NCBI RefSeq assembly: GCF_023008585.1 | Contig: NZ_CP095391.1 | Span: 310,001-374,000, forward strand | From: Natribaculum breve | GTDB taxonomy: Archaea > Halobacteriota > Halobacteria > Halobacteriales > Natrialbaceae | Direction: 5' to 3' | Length of the DNA stretch: 64,000 nt | Shown here: one piece after another, positions 19,541-29,053 of the stretch | Numbering within the stretch: the stretch's first letter is position 1 | Layout: every line of letters starts with the position of its first letter | Program-made: the position numbers and the translations under genes | The notes under the pieces: generated by a model | What the model was told of the DNA's origin: nothing | Databases searched by the model: none | Seen by the model: the letters and a program-made list of their open reading frames with translations, nothing else

Positions 19541-20674
19541 TTAGCTCGTCTGGTACGATTGGTACGTCCGCTCGAAGCGCTCGAGTGCGTCGGCGTCCAG
19601 CCGGACGCCGTGGCCCGGTTCGTCCGGGAGCGGAATCGCCCCGGTATCGTCGGGCCGGAGTGGCGTTTCGACGACGTCGTCGAACACCTTCACGTCCATG
19701 TCGCGGTAGAAGTACTCCACCCAGAGTCCGTTCTCGATCGCGCCGAGAAGCGACGCGTGAAGGTTCCAGTTGTAGTGTGGCGCGATCTGTACGTCGTTTG
19801 CCGCCGCGTAGTGGGCGATCTTGAGCCACTCGGTAATTCCGCCGCAGACGGTCGCGTCGGGCTGTAAGACGTCTGCCGCACCGTCGTCGTACAGTCGTTC
19901 GAAAGCGTAGCGCGGGCCCTCGAGTTCACCCGTCGCGACGGGATACGGGATGGCGTCGTTGACAGCCGTCATCGCGCCGACGCTGTCGATCATGACGGGC
20001 TCTTCGATGAAGTACGGGTCGTACGGTTCGAACGCGCGACAGGCACGGATCGCTTCCGTCCCGCTCGACCAGGCACCGTTCGCGTCGAGCAGCAACGTTC
20101 GATCGGAACCGATCTCGTCGCGGACGGCGGCGACGCGGTCGGCTTCCTCGGAGATCGACCGCCGGCCGACCTTCATCTTGACGACGTCGTGGCCCTCGTC
20201 GAGGTACCGACGCATCTCGTCACGGAGTCCCTCGTGGCCCTTCTCGTCCCGGTAGTAGCCGCCGCTGGCGTACGCGGGGACCGCGTCGGCGTGCCCGCCG
20301 AGAAGTTTGTACAGCGGCTGGTCGGCGGCTTTCGCCTTGACGTCCCAGAGAGCGATGTCGACCGTCGAGATCGCACGGAGGACCACGCCAGCCCGGCCGA
20401 TCTGGACCGTCCCGTCGAACATCTCGCGCCACAGTCGCTCCGTGTCTCGCGGATCTTCACCGACGACGATCGGCTCGAGCAGTGACTCTACCGCGTCGGC
20501 AATGAGACCTGCGCCTTCGTATCCGAGCGAGTACCCCACCCCCTCGTGTCCGCTCGTGGTCCGAACGTACGTGATCGCGTGATCCCTGTACGTGAGCGTC
20601 CGATTCGAGAAGGATACCGGTTCCGCCAGTGGTATTGCCACTGGAAACGACTCGACGTGGTCGATCTCCATCAC
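19541..20674 (-). CDS. Second mandelate racemase/muconate lactonizing enzyme family protein
   Basis: A 377-residue enolase-superfamily protein, clearly different from its neighbour. The barrel carries the KxK motif DVVKMKVGR, metal ligands LLLDANGAW, YFIEEPV and VATGELEG, and a C-terminal APHYNWNLHAS histidine. The KxK plus His layout is that of the mandelate racemase and sugar-acid dehydratase branch. It is first in a two-gene minus-strand operon and divergent from the LarA-like gene, with 88 bases between starts. It may epimerise or dehydrate the acid whose partner reaction is done by the 18306 enzyme (inference). Confidence 0.85.
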   Translation of the reverse strand: MMEIDHVESFPVAIPLAEPVSFSNRTLTYRDHAITYVRTTSGHEGVGYSLGYEGAGLIADAVESLLEPIVVGEDPRDTERLWREMFDGTVQIGRAGVVLRAISTVDIALWDVKAKAADQPLYKLLGGHADAVPAYASGGYYRDEKGHEGLRDEMRRYLDEGHDVVKMKVGRRSISEEADRVAAVRDEIGSDRTLLLDANGAWSSGTEAIRACRAFEPYDPYFIEEPVMIDSVGAMTAVNDAIPYPVATGELEGPRYAFERLYDDGAADVLQPDATVCGGITEWLKIAHYAAANDVQIAPHYNWNLHASLLGAIENGLWVEYFYRDMDVKVFDDVVETPLRPDDTGAIPLPDEPGHGVRLDADALERFERTYQSYQTS

Positions 20675-20762
20675 CCAGAGAACGACAAGGGAGGGTGAAA
20701 GTCACTCACGTACCGGCAATTCTCACAGGGAGACATATAAGCTGGGCGGCTGAATACGAGGT

Positions 20763-22061
20763 ATGGAGTTTCCCGACCCGGACGAGATAGCGCATCTCAT
20801 CGATCCGCAGCCGTATCCCTCGTTCGCACGCGTCAGCTACGATCCGCCCACCGAGACGCTCCCCGAGCTGCTACCGGCGGTCCGATCGGAACTCGATCGG
20901 CTTCCGTTCGACGACCTCGAGCCCGACGCCACGGTCGCAGTCGGCGTCGGCAGCAGGGGGATTCACCGCCTCGACGACGTCGTCGCCGAAACGATCACGT
21001 CCCTCGAGGAACGCGGGTTCGACCCCGTCGTCGTTCCGGCCATGGGCAGCCACGGCGGTGCAACCCCCGAGGGTCAACGCGAGATTCTCGCCGCCCTGGA
21101 CATCACCGAGGACCGCATCGACGCGCCGATCGACGCTCGCATGGACGTCGAAAAGCTCGACGAAGTCGACGTCGGCGGAACGACGACCCCGGTCTACTTC
21201 TCTGCCGCCGCGCTCGAGGCCGACGCGGTCCTCGTGATCAACCGCGTCAAGCCGCACACGAACTTCACCGGCCGAATCGAGAGCGGGCTCTGCAAGATGC
21301 TCACCGTGGGCCTCGGCAAGCAACGCGGTGCCCAGGCGTTCCACTCGACGGCGATCGAGCAGGGGTACGTCCCGACGATCGAATCGCTCGTCGCGGCCAT
21401 CAGGGACGCCGCCCCGGTGCTCGGCGGACTGGCGCTCGTGGAGAACTTCCACGAAGAGACCGGCCACCTCGAGGCGATCCCGGCCTCGTCGCTCGAGGAA
21501 CGCGAGCCCGACCTGCTGGAACGAGCACGGGACGAAATGGCGACGCTCCCGGCTGACGACATCGATCTGCTCGTCGTCGACGAACTCGGAAAGGAGATTT
21601 CCGGTGCGGGGATGGACACGAACGTGATCGGCAGGTACCGCGTTCTCAACGCGCCCGATCCGGAGGACCCCTCGATCAAACTCATCTACGCCCGTGGACT
21701 CACGGCAGAGACCAGCGGCAACGGGAACGGGATCGGCCTGGCCGATATCACTCGTCGGGCTGCCGTCGAGCAACTCGACCTGCAGAAGACCTACGCGAAC
21801 GCCCTGACGAGCGGCTCGCTCGCCAAAGCGAAGCTTCCGCCCGTGGCGCCGAACGACGAACTGGCGCTTCGGACCGCGCTGAACGCCCTCGGTGGCTACG
21901 ATCCGGAGACGGCCAGAGTCGCCTGGATCGAGAACACGACCGACCTCGCCGAGTTCTACGTCTCGGAAGCGCTGCTCGAGGAGATCGCGGACGACGTCAC
22001 CGTTCGGAGCCGGGCGCAACTCACGTTCGACGACGGCACGGCCGAGTTCGAGCGAGTCTAG
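20763..22061 (+). CDS. LarA-like (DUF2088) racemase-type protein
   Basis: A 432-residue protein with the N-terminal DUF2088/LarA fold: PAMGSHGGATPEGQREIL and VINRVKPHTNFTGRIESGL then CKMLTVGLGKQRGA. LarA is the nickel-pincer lactate racemase; relatives act on other 2-hydroxy acids. The pairing with two enolase-superfamily genes suggests racemisation of a sugar or hydroxy acid. No LarB/C/E cofactor genes are in the window, so cofactor dependence is open. It is convergent with the IclR gene, with one base between stops. Confidence 0.75.
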   Translation: MEFPDPDEIAHLIDPQPYPSFARVSYDPPTETLPELLPAVRSELDRLPFDDLEPDATVAVGVGSRGIHRLDDVVAETITSLEERGFDPVVVPAMGSHGGATPEGQREILAALDITEDRIDAPIDARMDVEKLDEVDVGGTTTPVYFSAAALEADAVLVINRVKPHTNFTGRIESGLCKMLTVGLGKQRGAQAFHSTAIEQGYVPTIESLVAAIRDAAPVLGGLALVENFHEETGHLEAIPASSLEEREPDLLERARDEMATLPADDIDLLVVDELGKEISGAGMDTNVIGRYRVLNAPDPEDPSIKLIYARGLTAETSGNGNGIGLADITRRAAVEQLDLQKTYANALTSGSLAKAKLPPVAPNDELALRTALNALGGYDPETARVAWIENTTDLAEFYVSEALLEEIADDVTVRSRAQLTFDDGTAEFERV

Positions 22062-22062
22062 C

Positions 22063-22866
22063 TCACTCGACGACGTGATCGTTCGAACTGTCCGGTGACG
22101 AGTAGGTGATGTTCAGTTCGAGTTCGTTCGCGGCCGCGAGCAGGCGGGCCGGGAGTTCGTCTTCGAGCCGGTCGCCGGTCAGCCGGTTGGACGGCCCCGC
22201 GACGGCGAGTGCCCCGAGGACCGAATCGTCACGTTTGACGGGAACTGCGACTCCGTTGATGCCGTCGACGTGTTCCTCCCGGTTGAAGGCGACGCCGCGC
22301 TCGTGGACTCGCTCGAGTTCGTCGTACAGTTTCTCGCGGTCGGTGATCGTGTTCTCGGTGAGCGACGGCAGCTCCCACCGGTCGAAGATCTCGTCGACGC
22401 GCTCGCGCGGATAGTGCGCGAGGATCGACTTGCCCGCCGACGACGAGTGGAGGTGGATCTGCCGACCGACGCCGAACCCGGCGCGGACGGCCTTGCTGCC
22501 GGTCGCCATGTGGAGGTAGATGCCGAGTCCGTGGTCTTCGACGACGAACTGGCACCGCTCCTGGGTCTCCTCGGAGAGGGTCTGGACGTACTGCCTCGCC
22601 ATTTCGTACGCCGGTTCCCTCGTTCGTGCTGCTCGACCCAACCGCACGAATCGGAGCCCGAGCTGGTACTGCGCTCCCACCCGCGACACGTATCGGAGAT
22701 CACAGAGCGTGTTGAGGTGGCGGTGTGCGGTGCTCTCGGCGAGATCGAGTTCGTCGGCGATCTCGGAGAGCCGTGCGGGACCGTTCTCCTGGAGTTCGTG
22801 GACGATCTCGAAGGTCGTCTTCGTGCTCCCGATCCGATTTCCGCCCCCAGCGTCGCGTTCTGTCAT
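22063..22866 (-). CDS. IclR-family transcriptional regulator
   Basis: A 267-residue protein. An N-terminal winged helix-turn-helix (about 15-75) has RLSEIADELDLAESTAHRHL, followed by the IclR effector domain (about 85-255) with the usual FNREEHVDGINGVAVPV and AVAGPSNRL blocks. Many haloarchaeal IclR proteins control sugar-acid and sugar catabolism. It sits between the LarA-like gene and the SDR-cupin-FAH operon, so it is the prime candidate regulator of the whole island; the effector is presumably a pathway intermediate. ATG at 22866. Confidence 0.9.
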   Translation of the reverse strand: MTERDAGGGNRIGSTKTTFEIVHELQENGPARLSEIADELDLAESTAHRHLNTLCDLRYVSRVGAQYQLGLRFVRLGRAARTREPAYEMARQYVQTLSEETQERCQFVVEDHGLGIYLHMATGSKAVRAGFGVGRQIHLHSSSAGKSILAHYPRERVDEIFDRWELPSLTENTITDREKLYDELERVHERGVAFNREEHVDGINGVAVPVKRDDSVLGALAVAGPSNRLTGDRLEDELPARLLAAANELELNITYSSPDSSNDHVVE

Positions 22867-23303
22867 AGCGGGACGGAATCGCTCGTGGATTAAAAATTAC
22901 GCTATATGGAATTCGACTGCTCGAGGTGTCGACCTCGCGCTGACTCGGCCGAAGCAGGTACACTGGTGGGAACACTGGCGTTCGGTGGACGAACGGAATT
23001 CCGGGTCGCGGAAGGGAAGTTGCGATCGATCAGTTCGAGAATCGATGGAATTACGCGGCTATGATCGTAAAGCAACATATCGATTCGTGGTAACTACTAC
23101 CGCGTTTGTGGAAAGATAACGCCCGAATTGTGCGGTTACGGCCACCGATGGGTTGGACCGGGGCTCGTCCAAACCAGATGCCGGTCGATTCCTCGATGCG
23201 GAACCCTGACTGATGATCGTGAACGTTTCAGAGTAACAAAGAGACGAGTTGCCTTACCGCAACGCGAAGCTTTTTGCTCCTCTCGTCGGGGATTACGGAC
23301 GGG
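22867..23303. other. Divergent promoter region of iclR and the SDR operon
   Basis: About 440 bases with no supported gene. An A/T-rich TATA-like stretch (22888-22906) lies just upstream of the iclR start. The region is expected to hold IclR binding sites, but no clear palindrome was singled out by eye. Confidence 0.5.
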
Positions 23304-24089
23304 ATGAATCTCCAGATTACCGGTAACGCAGCGCTGGTCACGGCGTCCTCGAGCGGTCTCGGAAAGGCGTCGGCGAAGGCGCTCGCCCGCGAAGGTGCGA
23401 ACGTCGTCATCAACGGCCGCGACGAGGACCGACTCGAGGCGGCGAAAGCAGAGATCGAAGACGTCGCCGACGGCACCGTCGTCGCCCAACCGGGCGACCT
23501 CACCGACGAGGACGACGTCGAGAGCCTGGTCGAGACGACCGTCGACGAGTTCGGCGGAATCGACCACCTCGTGACGAGCGCCGGCGGACCGCCGTCGGGG
23601 CCGTTCCTCGAGACGGACGACGAGGACTGGTACCAGGCGTACGACCTGCTCGTGATGAGCGTCGTGCGACTCGCGCGCGAAGCCGAGCCGTACCTCCGCG
23701 AGGGCGAGGGGACGATCGTGAACATCACGTCGCGAAGCGTCAAGGAAGCCATCGACAGCCTCGTGTTGTCGAACTCGGTTCGCATGAGCGTCATCGGACT
23801 CGAGAAGACGCTCTCGAAGGAGTTCGCCCCCGAGGTGCGGGCCAACGCCGTCCTCCCTGGCCCCCACGAGACGGAACGCATCGAAAGCCTCGTCGAGCAG
23901 GCTATCGACCGCGGCGACTACGACTCGTACGAAGAGGGTCTCGACGACTGGGCGAACAACCCCCTCGATCGAATCGGCGACCCGATGGAACTCGGGAACA
24001 CCGTCGCCTTCCTCTCGTCGCCGGTCTCGGGGTACATCAACGGCGAGAGCATCCTGATCGACGGCGGCTCCACGGGAGCGAACCTATGA
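23304..24089 (+). CDS. SDR-family oxidoreductase lacking the YxxxK motif
   Basis: A 261-residue Rossmann-fold short-chain dehydrogenase. A glycine-rich nucleotide loop VTASSSGLGKA is at the N-terminus, INGRDEDRLEA follows strand 2, and NITSRSVKEAID precedes the active-site region. Where the catalytic Tyr-x-x-x-Lys should be, the sequence is VLSNSVRMSVIGLEKTL, so both residues are absent. A divergent SDR subgroup with an SNxVR-type segment exists in archaea and bacteria. Reaction therefore uncertain. The start is the ATG at 23304; the upstream ATG is not protein-like. The stop overlaps the cupin start by 4 bases. Confidence 0.85.
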   Translation: MNLQITGNAALVTASSSGLGKASAKALAREGANVVINGRDEDRLEAAKAEIEDVADGTVVAQPGDLTDEDDVESLVETTVDEFGGIDHLVTSAGGPPSGPFLETDDEDWYQAYDLLVMSVVRLAREAEPYLREGEGTIVNITSRSVKEAIDSLVLSNSVRMSVIGLEKTLSKEFAPEVRANAVLPGPHETERIESLVEQAIDRGDYDSYEEGLDDWANNPLDRIGDPMELGNTVAFLSSPVSGYINGESILIDGGSTGANL

Positions 24090-24433
24090 AGCCGGTCGAC
24101 TTCGACGGCGCGGAGACGTACGAACCGGACGAGGGCTGGCGGCGCGTCTCGCTGGCCGGCAGCGACCAGTTCTCCTTCGAGTGGTTCGAGAAACCACCGG
24201 GCCACAGTTCCCCGATGCACGATCACGAGAACGAGCAGGTCTGTCTCTGTCTCAGAGGCGAACTCACGGTCGCGACCGAGGACGACGAGGTGGTGCTAGG
24301 CCAGTACGACTCCGTCTTGCTCGAGTCCGCAGAGCCCCACCGCGTCGAGAACACGGGCGACGAACTGGCTGTCGGCCTGGACGTCTTCGCACCCGGTCGA
24401 TCGTTCGACTTCTGGACCGAGAGAGACGAATGA
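24086..24433 (+). CDS. Small cupin-domain protein
   Basis: A 115-residue single-domain cupin. Metal-binding motif 1 is seen in SSPMHDHENEQVCLCLRGE, and motif 2 in SAEPHRVENTG. Such cupins isomerise, lyse or merely bind small acids and sugars. It overlaps the genes on both sides by 4 bases (ATGA), so the three-gene operon SDR-cupin-FAH is translationally coupled and probably works on consecutive intermediates. Confidence 0.85.
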   Translation: MKPVDFDGAETYEPDEGWRRVSLAGSDQFSFEWFEKPPGHSSPMHDHENEQVCLCLRGELTVATEDDEVVLGQYDSVLLESAEPHRVENTGDELAVGLDVFAPGRSFDFWTERDE

Positions 24434-25251
24434 AGTACCTCGCACGAACGACCGACGGCCGGCCGCTGCTCGGCGACGACGACGGGTTCGTTCCGCTCTC
24501 GGCCGCCGTCCCGGCGGCCTCGAGCGTTCTGGACGCGCTCTCGCACGCCGCGAGCGGAACGCTCCCCGACGTCGACGACGTTCCAGCCGACCGGATCGAT
24601 CGCCGGCACGTTCGGTTCGGACCGCCACTCGAGCGCTTCGGCAAACTGTGGGGGATCGGGCTGAACTACGCCGAACACGCCGGCGATCTGGACGAGCAGC
24701 GCCCGGACGAGCCAGCGAGCTTCCTGAAACCGTCGAGCGCCCTCACCGGTCCGGGTGGGCCGATCACGCTCCCGCCGACCGATCAGACCGACGGCGTCAC
24801 GGCCGAGGCCGAACTCGCCGTGCTGATCGGACGGGCATGTCGCGACGTCGACGAGGACGCAGTCGACGACGTGATCGCGGGCTATCTCCCCGTCATCGAC
24901 ATGACCGCGGAGGACATCCTCCAGCGCAATCCGCGGTTCCTGACGCGGGCCAAGAGCTTCGACTCGTTTCTCGTCGTCGGACCGACGATCGCCGTCCCCG
25001 ACGAGCCACCGGCCCTCGAGGACGTCACGGTCCGGACGGTCGTCAACGGGACGGTCGCGGCCGAAAACGAGGTCCGCAACATGCTGTTTCCCCCTCGAGA
25101 GATCGTCTCGTTTCACTCCCGCGTAATGACGTTACAGCCCGGCGACCTCTTCAGTACGGGGACGCCCGGTGCGGAACCGATCGAGCCCGGTGATCGAGTT
25201 CGTGCGACCGTCGAGACGATCGGTGCCGTCGACGCGCCGGTCGTTCGCTAG
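24430..25251 (+). CDS. Fumarylacetoacetate hydrolase family protein
   Basis: A 273-residue FAH-superfamily enzyme. The C-terminal catalytic fold begins at KLWGIGLNYAEHAGD and contains the metal ligands in AEAELAVLIGR, the AKSFDSFLVVGP segment and the closing LQPGDLFSTGTPGA motif. Members cleave or hydrate 2-oxo or diketo acids (for example diketo-deoxy-rhamnonate hydrolases and 2-keto-pentenoate hydratases). A retro-aldol or hydrolytic last step of acid-sugar breakdown fits the neighbours. The start is the ATG at 24430 that overlaps the cupin stop; the longer frame upstream is a shadow. Confidence 0.88.
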   Translation: MKYLARTTDGRPLLGDDDGFVPLSAAVPAASSVLDALSHAASGTLPDVDDVPADRIDRRHVRFGPPLERFGKLWGIGLNYAEHAGDLDEQRPDEPASFLKPSSALTGPGGPITLPPTDQTDGVTAEAELAVLIGRACRDVDEDAVDDVIAGYLPVIDMTAEDILQRNPRFLTRAKSFDSFLVVGPTIAVPDEPPALEDVTVRTVVNGTVAAENEVRNMLFPPREIVSFHSRVMTLQPGDLFSTGTPGAEPIEPGDRVRATVETIGAVDAPVVR

Positions 25252-25639
25252 TCACGCGATCGACGCCCTCGGTCGCCGCTCGTCTGTCACTCGAGGTGCC
25301 GACCGACGAAACGGTGTCCCGTCTCGCCGAGACACCCATCGTGAGTGCTGCGAACTGCTCTGGCTCGAGACGGGTCCGTACGAGTCCCCGGTCGCGTCCT
25401 GCCGCAGGTGTTCGCACCACACAGGGATCGCGGCAGGGAGAGTGCGTCACGGCGGGCGACGTCGACTGGTCACTCCGACTGTGGAACGACGGCCGACGGC
25501 ACGTTCCCGAAATCGAAAGATGGGGTGTAGGGTTTCCCGAATTTCAGCATCGAAAAACACGAGATCTCCGATTAGAAGTGGTGACTCGCTTTTGGCCTGG
25601 ACAGGTAATCTACTGCGTCACCGACTGCTGGTGAACTCG
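25252..25639. other. Intergenic, no supported gene
   Basis: The 3' side of the FAH operon. Open frames here lack haloarchaeal protein composition. No repeat or hairpin of note was seen by eye. Confidence 0.4.
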
Positions 25640-26431
25640 TCGAGAGCGTCGACGAATCGATCGCTCAGCGGTACTCGACGCTATCTCCCGTACGCTTCGA
25701 CCAGGTTCAGTTCTGGAGCGGACGACGGAAGCGTGACGCACTCGAGGTCGGCACGGGTCGCCAGGTCCGTGACGGCCGATGCCTGGAGGTGCGGTCTACC
25801 ATCGAACACGAGTCCAAATTGTGTTTGAATTCATACTATGATGTCAAGTTGAGGTGTTCGGTACGCGACTCCCCCTGTGCGGAGTTCGTCGGCTGCTCGA
25901 GACGCGCTACTCTGGAACCCACCTCCCGTCGCTTCTGTCGCGGTCGTCACCGGACTCCGCTTGCTCGTCGCTAGCTGCTTCGGTGGCTGTGTGGCGAGGT
26001 TTTTGATAGCGCAACCCCGCTTCTTTGAGTAACCGCCGACAGCTCGGGATCGAATAGTGGACGTCGTACGTGTCCTCGAGATACTGCTGGACGAGCGCTG
26101 GTGTCCACGCCGGTGCGTCGATCCCCGCGTCTCGCGGTGGTTCGTGGACGGTTCGCTCGAACTCCCGTTGTTGTTTCTCTGAAAGTTTTCGCTTTCTCCC
26201 GGGTCGATGAGCATCAGTGACCGCCTGCTCGAGCGGTTCGTCGGTGTCGAGTCGCTTGAGCCAGCTGTAGATCGTCCGTCGCTGGACGTCGTGCCACTCG
26301 GCGAGTTCGGTCTGCGTCACGCCGTTTTTGTACGCAATCGCCGCTAGAAGCCGTTGTGCTGGCTTCTTTCCCTCTACGTTGTCGAGGGCCTCTTGCAGTT
26401 CCTCGACAGAGATTTCGTCGAGATGATCCAC
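25640..26431 (-). pseudogene. IS630 transposase remnant with internal deletion
   Basis: The first 150 or so residues (26431 downward) are intact: helix-turn-helix NGVTQTELAEWHDVQRRTIY, linker HRPGRKRKLSEKQ, then a second helical domain to LRYQKPRHT. The catalytic part is cut. After about 25900 the frame changes, and only a stretch equivalent to DGRPHLQASAVTDLATRADL and a degraded PELNLVEA box remain near 25680-25810, so the first two catalytic Asp residues are missing. It is the best-preserved of three dead copies and defines the family for those at 714 and 10763. Confidence 0.8.
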
Positions 26432-26678
26432 TAACTACGGCTACAGAGTACGAGCAAATAATTCTAACGGCTACCGTCGCCAACGGATCCACGAGCCGGT
26501 CGACGTTTTACCGGCACAGATAGAACATAAACGATAACGGCTCTGTTGAAATCCTATTCGGTAGACATCCCGTCCGATGAAAACGCTGTTAGGTAGGTGT
26601 GCGTGTTGGTCGATCGATTGTTCCAGTGGAAGGGGGGCCCCGACAAGACACTTACGTGAGTAGAGGGAGAATCGGGAT

Positions 26679-27134
26679 ATGGGACGCCCTCCATCAATCA
26701 AATACACTACGTCGACGATACTCACGGCGATACTCACAATCGTTGGTGTCTGGCTACCGTGGGTTCAGAAGCGTCCAGTTGGATATACCAACGGTCGACC
26801 GTACTATACTTCCGAGTGGGTTCTGGGATTGGAAGCCGGCTTCCAAGGAACAGACCCCTTCGCCGTTCTGCTTGCTGTTCTCGTCATCGTCGCAGTTATC
26901 GCCGGACGGAAGTTAAATCGTCCTCCAGATGGCGTTCTTGTCGTAGTCGGAGCCGTGCTGGTCTGGTGGTCTGGGACGACACTACAGCACTACTGGCAAG
27001 TTGACCGATACGCAATCGAGCCGGGCCTCTATCTCTGTATCTTGAGCGGAGTTCTCCTCGTCCTCCTCGGTGTTGGCGCTGGTTTCCAACGCTACCTGAT
27101 TACATCGTTTAGCAATGGTGCTATCAGTCGCTAG
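26679..27134 (+). CDS. Hypothetical four-helix membrane protein
   Basis: A 151-residue protein with four hydrophobic segments: about 13-28, 62-79, 86-102 and 118-136. A non-membrane loop (29-60) contains YTNGRPYYTSEWVLGLEAG. No family recognised. Moderately A/T-richer codons than the metabolic island upstream. It lies alone between an IS630 remnant and the biotin carboxylase gene. Confidence 0.6.
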   Translation: MGRPPSIKYTTSTILTAILTIVGVWLPWVQKRPVGYTNGRPYYTSEWVLGLEAGFQGTDPFAVLLAVLVIVAVIAGRKLNRPPDGVLVVVGAVLVWWSGTTLQHYWQVDRYAIEPGLYLCILSGVLLVLLGVGAGFQRYLITSFSNGAISR

Positions 27135-27366
27135 AGGATCGTTTTATATACAGACTCCAACAGGCGGTCCTGGTCTGGCACTACTATCTGCTGGAGTAAT
27201 CCTGAACCTTCTCGGGTTAGTGATAGATTCGTCTTAAAATGGAGATGTCCACACCCACCGTGAACGGCGAGATTCCGAAACCGCTCTCGAGTGCAGCGCG
27301 AAACAGACCGGAGCAGGCCGACCGACGCCAAGCGCGGGCTCGAAACGCCACGAAACTCTGACCGGT

Positions 27367-28722
27367 TCACTCGAGGCCGTCGAACTGCTCGTCGAGGTAC
27401 TTCGTCGTGTGTTCGTTCTCCCGGAACTGTTCGTCCGCGAGCACCGCGAGGTGGAACGGAATCGTCGTCGAGACGCCGTCGATCTCCGCCTCCTCGAGGA
27501 CGCGACGGCCCCGTGCGAGTACTTCCTCGCGGTCCTGGCCGGAGACGGCGTATTTGCCGATCAGCGAGTCGTAGTACGGGCTGATCCGGTCGCCCTGGTC
27601 GACGCCGTCGTCGACGCGGACGCCCATCCCGGTCGGCGGCCGGTACGTCTCGAGCGTCCCCGGCGTCGGCGCGAAGTCGTTTCGCGGATCCTCGGCGTTG
27701 ATCCGAAACTCCATCGCCGCACCGCGCGGTTCGACGTCCGCCTGGGCAAAGGTGAGTTCCTCGCCCGCCGCAACGCGGAGCTGTTGCTTGACGACGTCGA
27801 TGCCCGTCACGGCCTCCGTGATCGTGTGTTCGACCTGGATCCTGGCGTTGACCTCGAGGAAGTAGAAGTCGTCTGTGTCCGCCTCGTAGAGGAACTCGAC
27901 GGTCCCCGCGTTGACGTAGCCGGCCTCGGAGACGCCCTGTCGGGCGGCCGCACAGAGTTCCTCGCGCGTCTGCTCGTCCAGCGACGGCGACGGCGTCTCT
28001 TCGATGAGCTTCTGCTGGCGACGCTGGACCGAGCAGTCCCGCTCGTAGAGGTGTCTGGCGTTCCCGTGAGCGTCGACGAGGACCTGCACCTCGACGTGAC
28101 GGGGGTTCTCGAGGAACTTCTCGACGTAGACCGCCGGGTTGCCGAAGTAGGCCTCACCCTCCCGGCGCGCCTCCTCGAGTGCCGCCTCGATCTCGCTCTC
28201 GTCTTCGACGACCTTCAGCCCGCGTCCACCGCCGCCGCCGTCGGCTTTGATCGCGACGGGATAGCCGTGTTCGTCGGCGAACGCCCGGACCTCCTCGGGC
28301 GAGTCGACGGTGCCGGGCGTCCCGGGGACGACCGGGACGCCCGCGTCCTGCATGATGGCTCGAGACTCCGTCTTCTCACCGAATTCGGCCATCACGTCCG
28401 CCGGTGGGCCGATCCAGGTGATCCCTTCTGCCTCCTCGACGCGGCGGGCGAACGACTCGTTCTCGGCCAGAAAGCCGTACCCGGGGTGGATCGCGTCGGC
28501 ACCCGTCTCGCGGGCAGCCTCGAGGATGGCCTCCTGCTCGAGGTAACTCTTTCTGGCGACCGACGGGCCGACGTGGGCGGCGACGTCGGCGTGACGGACG
28601 TGTTTCGCCGACTCGTCGGCGTCGCTGTAGATCGCGACCGTCTCGATTCCCAGCTCCTGGGCTGCCTGTATCACCCGAACCGCGATCTCTCCGCGGTTGG
28701 CGACGAGTACCGTATCGAACAT
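27367..28722 (-). CDS. accC: Biotin carboxylase subunit (acetyl/propionyl-CoA carboxylase)
   Basis: A 451-residue ATP-grasp biotin carboxylase. N-terminal [20 protein letters not shown], glycine-rich ATP loop [14 protein letters not shown], metal/carbonate residues in [16 protein letters not shown] and [16 protein letters not shown] are all present. It carboxylates biotin on a carrier protein. The usual C-terminal biotinyl (AMKM) domain is absent and no carboxyltransferase or carrier gene is nearby, so it must work with subunits encoded elsewhere. The ATG at 28722 ([11 protein letters not shown]) is the canonical start. Confidence 0.93.
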   Translation of the reverse strand: MFDTVLVANRGEIAVRVIQAAQELGIETVAIYSDADESAKHVRHADVAAHVGPSVARKSYLEQEAILEAARETGADAIHPGYGFLAENESFARRVEEAEGITWIGPPADVMAEFGEKTESRAIMQDAGVPVVPGTPGTVDSPEEVRAFADEHGYPVAIKADGGGGGRGLKVVEDESEIEAALEEARREGEAYFGNPAVYVEKFLENPRHVEVQVLVDAHGNARHLYERDCSVQRRQQKLIEETPSPSLDEQTREELCAAARQGVSEAGYVNAGTVEFLYEADTDDFYFLEVNARIQVEHTITEAVTGIDVVKQQLRVAAGEELTFAQADVEPRGAAMEFRINAEDPRNDFAPTPGTLETYRPPTGMGVRVDDGVDQGDRISPYYDSLIGKYAVSGQDREEVLARGRRVLEEAEIDGVSTTIPFHLAVLADEQFRENEHTTKYLDEQFDGLE

Positions 28723-28867
28723 CGTACAGACAATGGGCGTGCAGGACTTATATGGGTTAGCTGGCTCCGTTGAACTTCTCGTCGATTGACACAAACGGCG
28801 TGCTGAATTCAGCAGCGAAGTGATTACAGGATCATATAACCGGTAACCGATCCGGATTTCTTCACAG

Positions 28868-29053
28868 TCACTCCGTCTGTTCGTTCTTTTCGACTTCCGT
28901 GACGATTACATCCCAATCGGGATGCTCGATCCCATTACGACACTCAAATCCGCCTTCCACATCGATTCCCGTCTCGTAGGCCCTGAGAAGGAGTGCCTGT
29001 AGCTCTTCGTTCAATTCCTCTTTCGACGTAAGCGATGGCTCCCCAGAAGTCAT
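28868..29053 (-). CDS. Small acidic protein coupled to the HalOD1 gene
   Basis: A 61-residue acidic protein: helical N-terminal half ([20 protein letters not shown]) and a C-terminal half with [19 protein letters not shown]. Its ATG overlaps the stop of the upstream HalOD1 gene (ATGA), so the two are co-translated and probably act together. Pairs like this are common in halobacteria, but no function is known. Confidence 0.7.
   Translation of the reverse strand: MTSGEPSLTSKEELNEELQALLLRAYETGIDVEGGFECRNGIEHPDWDVIVTEVEKNEQTE

Noticed and set aside
20871..22019. 382-codon minus-strand ORF
   Set aside because: Antisense to the LarA-like gene, which carries the clear family motifs.
27409..28773. 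454-codon plus-strand ORF
   Set aside because: Exactly antisense to the biotin carboxylase gene, whose motifs are complete; a GC-rich shadow frame.
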